NCBI GenBank assembly: GCA_023333565.1
Contig: JAJKFH010001941.1
Coordinates: forward strand, 372,001 to 436,000
Origin: Puffinus mauretanicus
Taxonomy: Eukaryota; Chordata; Aves; Procellariiformes; Procellariidae
Length of the DNA stretch: 64,000 bases
Direction: 5' to 3'
A model generated the notes under the pieces. That model worked only from the letters and a program-made list of their open reading frames with translations. It had not been told where the DNA came from and ran no database searches. The position numbers and the translations under genes are program-made. Positions 60,901 through 64,000 of the stretch are shown here, one piece after another. Positions within the stretch are counted from its first letter, which is position 1; each line of letters starts with the position of its first letter.

Positions 60901-63900
60901 TAGATTCTCTCCGTCTTGTTCTTTAAGCCGTGTAGTCATGTAAAAATGAAGTGCTAGATTTTTCCAGATTTCTACTGAAAACAGAAACAAGAATATGTCG
61001 TGTGTTTGAAAATGTTTCTAGAGGTCTGATAATATATTAGGTCTACATAAAAATGAATGTTCATACCATGTAATATGTGTGTTATTATACGTACTTCTGT
61101 ACTAATGTAGCTGGTATGCAGTCCCCATTAAGAACACACAAACAGCATAAAACTGAAAGGTGTGCTTTTCGGACATGAGCTACAAGGGTTCAAGCTTTCT
61201 GAAGTTTTAATTTTAAAGTAACTCAGTTTAGACATCCAGCATTAAAGTTTTTTGATTTATTTTAAGTTTTATGATGATTTGAGAACAACAAACAAATCAA
61301 GGCTTTGTGCTTCCTTCCTAAGCTCTGTCTTGTGTAAGCACTGGCTTGTCTTTCAGTTTTTATTAAGCATGTTCTGACTCATTTTTATTACATTATATTT
61401 TATTTATCCTTTCTTAGATGAGCATTCCAGTATTTGGGAGCTATAAACATACCTGATACTAATCCAGGACACCAGCTTTTCTTCTGAAGGGAGAACAACA
61501 GAGTTAACCACTAGATCTTGGTTTGATAAGAAGGTATCTTTCCAAATACAGGCTTTTTGGTTCTGATTCTTCTTAGAAAATATAGCCATGGTAGATTTTA
61601 GCTCAGTCTTCACCTGTGTGTGTGTATTTGTTTGCTTTAAAAATAACCAATTTGTGACTGTAAGGTTTTTTTTCTATAAGATTCACCTCTTGGGTCAAGA
61701 GAGGTAGCCTCAGGACTTCTCATGCAGTTGGATGTAACACCAGCAGTGACCTGGGACAGCAGTTTTGCTGTCAAGATAGTTAACAGTGGAAGAGCTGACT
61801 CTTCCCCTAGAAAAGAACAAAGAAGCAGATGCGAGGCTATCTGAAGAATATTTCAAAGAAAGGCCAGGGAGAGCGAGATCGAGGCCAGAGTTGTTACTCA
61901 GGCTGTTTAGTGAGCCTCCCTCTTGCTTTCTGTACTTGACAGGCTGCAGCTGTGAACCTTGTCCTCCTCCACACAGCAGAAGGCTTGGAAGGAAAGGCAA
62001 AATTTTTTCGCAGAGTAGGGGTCAACTGGTGTTTCTCTAAGTGGGTGAACAGAAGCTGAAAAGAAAGAGACGGAGCTCAAGTGGCTTTGGGGAACTTGAT
62101 CAGTCTACATGCTAAATGTTTTTATGGCCATTATTAGTGAAGAAGTCCAAGGAATTGAGCTTTCCCATGCCTCAAACTCATGGGTTTTATCTGGTCTCAA
62201 CTGTGATCATCTTAGCTGCTCCATAGCTTCACTCTTACCTGGCCAAGGGGCAATTGTACATCTGTCCCAAGTCCTGTAGCTGGTGAAATAGCCGTAGGGT
62301 AGGCCATGAGCATGGCAGGTGGTGTGCAGGTCTCCTCAAAATGTTGTAAACCAAGCTGGGCACCAGAAACCAGTTTCTTCTGACTGGCAGGCTCTTGGTC
62401 CCCCACCCACTCTTGAAATAGCGGGATAATTCCTTCTGGGTCATAGTATCTCCTCAGAGGAGAGATCCTGGATTCCAGGATAAGTGTGCAGCTGAAGACC
62501 CTGACCCTTGGTAGGTGTGTAGTCAGTACAGGTTTAGCACCAAATGTACCACTACTTCTTTCTACTAAGGAATGCTGTTTCACTGCCAGGAGTGCAATTA
62601 TCAGGTGCAAGCTCTTCCCTTTCAGTAACACTGGATCTGCTGAAACGCTTCATTTCCAAGGCATAGGATCAAACTTTCCTTTTTGTTTTAGTACTGCAAA
62701 ACGCATGGAAGTTGTGGGAGTGCTAATTGGAACCAAGTGTGTCATCTGCAATGAATAAATAATTGGATAAATTTGTATCCTTACCTCCTCCGTCTGGTTA
62801 TGTGTTTACAAAAATGCCATGGTGTTTGTTTCTAGGTGGATTTAACACCATTCCTTGGAAATCTCAGGCAGATGTGCAGAGCTCGCTGTTCAGAGGCTTG
62901 AGTCTGGCTTATTGGGTATTTGTTTGAATGTTGTTTCCACACCCAAACTTGCGGATGCTGGAAGCATTTCTGGTGTGAATATTGATGTTTGTCTCCTGTG
63001 AAGACTCATAGGGGTGAAGCCCCGCTATAATTTCTGTGGGTGCTTTTTCAGTAAATTTTGTTTCTCAAACATTTGTGGAAGGAATGAGCGCTTGTGTGAG
63101 AACGCTAGCCTACGGCTGATAGTGCTTGCTGAGAACGGTGCGTGGTTGTTGGCTTAGCCTTGCTCTCTAAAAACAGTGCTATACTGAGGATTCTACTGCT
63201 TCTGTTCTTTCTGCCTTTTATTGTTTTTTGGGAATAACTGTGAACAAATCTAAACTTGAAAATAAAACCTTTTTTTGGGTTGTTCGTTTTGTTTTTGGTG
63301 CTGATGTCTGACCACATAACGTTATATCAGAATACACGAGGATAGCATTAACTCTGAATTACATTGCGTTTTAGCTATTGTGTTTCTGGGTGAAGAGTTA
63401 GAAAGTTGGGACCTGTCATGCAAGCATTTATAGCGGCAGTTTCTAGTGACAGAAAGCCAGAAGGAAAATCTGTTACCTCAGGTCATATTGACAGTTTTGT
63501 CTGCTGTCACACTCATTTCTTTGGATTTAATGGTAATAAAAATGCCTGAATATAAGCTCTGAGGAGTATATTGGTAACTGAGTGAATGATAAGTATGATT
63601 ATTTAATAGCATTAAATACTTAGGTGAAGATGTATAAAAACCTCTAGCCAGCAGCATCCAATAATCAAGTAGGGTTGTCAATTTACTGTAGCTATCACAT
63701 AAATCATCCTACACCCATTCATGCTGAGCATGTACCTTGGGTCTTCCTCCACATCCCCAAACCAAGACAAGTCAGATCAATGTATGGTTTTTTTCCCCGC
63801 CAGATTCAAAAGGTCGTTATTTGCATGGAGTGAGGGGGATGGTTTAATGACAGGAGGATAAGATCTTGAATCCCGGAGTCATAAATGATATTGGGAGCTT

Positions 63901-64000
63901 TCAGCAGCTGTCTCTTTTCCTAAGAAGGCAGTCTTTTGGAAAGACTCCACTTTGCAGCTGGGAAAACACATATCAAGGGAAAATGCAGTTTGAGTTGGGT

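Larger units (their letters stand above)
47329..64000 (+). other. CARMIL1: CARMIL1 intron 2, incomplete at right edge
   Basis: It opens with GTAAGT and I find no exon that would continue the PH domain (expected to start with a Val-Leu-Thr-like sequence) before the window ends, so the intron exceeds 16.6 kb. Contents: an (AT)n tract at 47359-47389, a direct 15-bp repeat with 40-bp period (49332-49346 and 49372-49386), T18 at 51235-51252, T15 near 53726-53740 and A17 at 54931-54947. A 184-codon plus-strand frame at 49970-50524 has no recognised family. No LTR or CR1 was recognised here, in contrast to the upstream flank. Confidence 0.85.

Noticed and set aside
47329..64000. A third CARMIL1 coding exon within the window
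   Set aside because: I looked after pyrimidine-AG sites (for example near 55176, 61355 and 62690) for a continuation of the PH domain and found no match. A short exon could still be missed by eye.
1..64000. CRISPR arrays, operons, bacterial promoters, tRNA or rRNA genes
   Set aside because: No regularly spaced identical repeats with unique spacers were seen, and no cloverleaf or rRNA sequence was recognised. The DNA is vertebrate.

Overview
The window is vertebrate nuclear DNA, almost certainly from a bird and probably a neoavian. The evidence is four solo LTRs of a family common in bird genomes (U3 starts TGTCCTGGTTTTGGCTGGGA, U5 ends near GGGTTAAACCACGACA, 5-bp target duplications), a decayed CR1 LINE 3' end, GT-AG introns, CpG islands and low coding density. 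Nothing in it is bacterial or plasmid-like. Most open reading frames in the window are chance frames in intergenic DNA, LTRs or CpG islands.

The one gene I can name is CARMIL1 (LRRC16A, capping-protein regulator and myosin I linker 1), on the + strand. Its CpG-island promoter lies at about 42.3-43.83 kb. Coding exon 1 is 43135-43174 and coding exon 2 is 47231-47328. Together they encode the first 46 residues, starting MAEESSDVPKELIESVRDVI. Intron 1 is 4,056 bp. Intron 2 starts at 47329 and runs off the right edge (at least 16.7 kb), so the rest of the protein lies outside the window.

Upstream, 1 to about 42.3 kb is intergenic or the flank of an unseen neighbour. It holds four ERVL-type solo LTRs: 8621-9191 (+), 32793-33354 (-), 34629-35145 (+) and 40860-41376 (+). 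No internal gag/pol/env was found. It also holds a CR1 fragment (about 25061-25225, -), an (ATGGG)9 microsatellite (21307-21351), a degenerate 6-bp minisatellite (14103-14168) and a degenerate 24-bp tandem repeat (29457-29557). A second CpG-rich island lies at about 17.38-17.93 kb. On the minus strand this island has a good splice donor, and exon-like segments with plausible splice sites follow at 13.1 and 12.8 kb. This is the best candidate for an unannotated transcript, either a lncRNA or an upstream exon of a minus-strand neighbour; it is inference only.

The most useful regulatory observations are these: a sense-oriented LTR with an intact CRE 1.8 kb upstream of the CARMIL1 start codon; an upstream ORF whose stop is in frame with and fixes the CARMIL1 start; G-quadruplex-prone tracts just inside intron 1; a paired CACGTG E-box with 7-bp spacing at 38.82 kb; and two perfect inverted repeats (5.84 and 24.92 kb). 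I found no clearly new biological system.
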